DNA of 7,398 nt, from the NCBI GenBank assembly GCA_029260695.1, contig JAJDCT010000231.1, forward strand, positions 1 through 7,398, given 5' to 3'. The notes below the pieces were generated by a model. The model was not told the DNA's origin. It was given only the letters and a program-made list of their open reading frames with translations, and did no database searches. The stretch's first letter is position 1. Every line of letters begins with the position of its first letter. The position numbers and the translations under genes were made by a program. Shown here piece after piece: positions 6,330 through 7,398 of the stretch. The stretch comes from Phycisphaeraceae bacterium (GTDB lineage: Bacteria; Planctomycetota; Phycisphaerae; Phycisphaerales; Phycisphaeraceae).

Positions 6330-7085
6330 ATGATTAAATTGATAGGACCCGGGTTCCTTGTGATGCTTGTGTTAACTGCTGCGACCGCTGTGCACGGTGA
6401 AGCAGACGCCACATGGAACACGATCGGCAGCACTTTTGTCCCCGAAGGGACTACAACTGTCAGCGCGGGGATAAGGGTGCGTATCAGAAACAACGACGGC
6501 AACGACTTCCTGCATAGCCGACCGTTCACATTCACCGCACCCGATCTATCGCCTTCGAGCTGGACACTCTCTGTCATCGAGGGTTCGACTTCGAGCAACC
6601 TGCAACGTCTGCTCACACTGCCAGCGGACGATGGAACATATAGAGCCTCCTTCACTGGCAACGCGGTTATCCACGACGGCGGTTTTCCTTCTGACGACGT
6701 ATTTAATCTGACCAGCAGCATCACCATCAGGGTATTCAACGTCGCGCCATCGTTCACGCAGACCCCGGTCAATACCACGTTGCTGCCGCTGGACCCCTTC
6801 TCGTTCACCGCGGCCGCAACCGACCCGGGCATCCTGGATATCCTGACTTTTGATTGGGACCTCAATGGCGACGGGCAATTCGACGACTTCGTCGGCAACA
6901 CCGTGACCGACGCCGACTGGACCTTCTCCGGACCGGCTACACACAGCCTGGGCGTGCGAGTCAGTGACGATGATGGCGGCTCTAGCACACACGCATTTGC
7001 CGTAGAGATCGTCCCCGAGCCGGCGAGCATGGTGCTGCTGGGTTTAGGTGGGCTGGCATTGATAAAACGCAGGCGCGTGGTGTGA
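6330..7085 (+). CDS. Exported PKD-like domain protein with PEP-CTERM anchor
   Basis: A 251-aa predicted surface protein. The signal peptide is MIKLIGPGFLVMLVLTAATA, with cleavage after Ala20 or Gly23. Residues 28-135 are beta-rich and not recognised. Residues about 137-227 look like a PKD/cadherin-like Ig fold: NVAPSFTQTPV, then FSFTAAATDPGILDILTFDW, an acidic loop DWDLNGDGQFDD (175-186) that could bind calcium, and HSLGVRVSDDDGGSSTHAF before the PEP motif. PEP is at 229-231, with a hydrophobic stretch 232-245 and KRRRVV. Unlike the other three exported proteins here it has no dockerin-like cassette. ATG 6330 is supported by GAGGAG (6316-6321) 8 nt upstream. It follows the HAF gene after 84 nt with no clear terminator between, so cotranscription is plausible. 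The domain call is by pattern; the N-terminal half is uncharacterised. Confidence 0.8.
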   Translation: MIKLIGPGFLVMLVLTAATAVHGEADATWNTIGSTFVPEGTTTVSAGIRVRIRNNDGNDFLHSRPFTFTAPDLSPSSWTLSVIEGSTSSNLQRLLTLPADDGTYRASFTGNAVIHDGGFPSDDVFNLTSSITIRVFNVAPSFTQTPVNTTLLPLDPFSFTAAATDPGILDILTFDWDLNGDGQFDDFVGNTVTDADWTFSGPATHSLGVRVSDDDGGSSTHAFAVEIVPEPASMVLLGLGGLALIKRRRVV

Positions 7086-7090
7086 AAAGG

Positions 7091-7130
7091 AACCGCGGGC
7101 AGAAGCTCGCTACGCCGCGCGGCGTGGGTT
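7091..7130. terminator. Tandem hairpins in the convergent gap, possible bidirectional terminator or REP-like element
   Basis: A stem GCGGGC/GCTCGC (7095-7100 with 7105-7110, loop AGAA, one G-T pair) is followed at once by a perfect 14-nt palindrome ACGCCGCGCGGCGT (7112-7125). It lies exactly between two genes transcribed towards each other. There is no T-tract on either strand, so the termination role is inferred from position. The reverse complement starts GTTTAACCC, recalling the TTTAGCC end of the hairpin at 4-55. Confidence 0.4.
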
Positions 7131-7398
7131 AAACGAATAGATTGACGAAGGCATCCACGGGCATCGTGTCGAGTTGATCCGTGTCGTCGAAGGCGGACTG
7201 GATACGCTCACACTGATCCGCATCGAAGCGGGTAGCGAGGTTGTTGTTGAATTTTTCAACCAGCAGCGGTTCGCCCTCGGCGCGGCGGCGGCGGTGGCCG
7301 ATGGGGTATTCGACCGCGACCTTGTCGGTGTGCGTTCCATCCTTGAAGAAGACCTGGATGGCGTTGCCGATCGAACGTTTGTCTGCATCCAGGTAGTC
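7129..7398 (-). CDS. prpD: 2-methylcitrate dehydratase, C-terminal part (5' end outside window)
   Basis: An open frame runs from the window's right edge to a TAA at 7129-7131 and gives the last 89 residues of a protein. It has no start codon within the window. It begins DYLDADKRSIGNAIQVFF and contains VEYPIGHRRRRAEGEPLLVE (28-47), NLATRF (53-58) and MPVDAFVNLFV at the end. The EYPIGHRRRR motif followed by a P-L-L-V-E-K-F helix and a closing MPV..(F/Y)V.L(F/Y)V is characteristic of the C-terminus of PrpD in the MmgE/PrpD family. The enzyme dehydrates 2-methylcitrate in the cytoplasmic methylcitrate cycle of propionate use. It converges on the PEP-CTERM genes and no functional link to them is seen. 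The identification is by remembered family sequence; the catalytic N-terminal part is not visible. Confidence 0.88.
   Translation of the reverse strand, partial: DYLDADKRSIGNAIQVFFKDGTHTDKVAVEYPIGHRRRRAEGEPLLVEKFNNNLATRFDADQCERIQSAFDDTDQLDTMPVDAFVNLFV

Noticed and set aside
7110..7388. Minus-strand Ser/Arg/Thr-rich frame of 92 codons at the right edge
   Set aside because: A different frame of the same strand encodes the conserved C-terminus of PrpD (EYPIGHRRRR...), so this frame is a shadow.

Overview
The window looks like a chromosomal segment of a planctomycete, most likely of the Phycisphaerae. This is inferred from four things seen together: high G+C coding DNA, PEP-CTERM surface proteins carrying a dockerin-like double calcium loop (GITDLNIVLG...GIEDLNVVLGNWNAG), a [15 protein letters not shown] pseudopilin with a C-terminal H..DG motif, and a LuxR-type regulator with an N-terminal VGECxELGADPxxWR segment. 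No taxonomic marker gene is present, so the assignment rests on protein style alone.

Layout. Positions 1-141 hold a large imperfect hairpin (4-55) and an A+T-rich leader. Positions 142-2912 are a two-gene plus-strand operon of exported PEP-CTERM proteins: a HAF-repeat protein and a beta-rich adhesin-like protein, joined by a 1-nt stop/start overlap. Converging on them from the minus strand (2958-4554) is a second operon, a LuxR-type regulator followed by a pseudopilin whose start lies inside the regulator gene (32-nt overlap). A 317-bp divergent intergenic region (4555-4871) carries two near-identical, oppositely oriented palindromic motifs and the probable promoters of both sides. Plus-strand 4872-7085 encodes two more PEP-CTERM proteins, a second HAF-repeat protein with the dockerin-like cassette and a PKD-like protein without it. 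A short convergent gap with two hairpins separates these from the C-terminal end of a minus-strand 2-methylcitrate dehydratase gene (prpD, 7129-7398). That gene is cut by the window edge and is probably unrelated metabolic chromosome.

How the genes may work together. All four plus-strand products have a Sec-type signal peptide and a C-terminal PEP motif, hydrophobic stretch and basic end, so they should be exported, processed by an exosortase encoded elsewhere, and displayed or secreted. Three share an almost invariant two-loop calcium module, and two appear to be seven-repeat propellers. The regulator-pseudopilin operon in the middle, with a candidate operator pair facing both ways, suggests a locally regulated surface/secretion locus. 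That link is an inference; the regulator's targets cannot be read from sequence alone.
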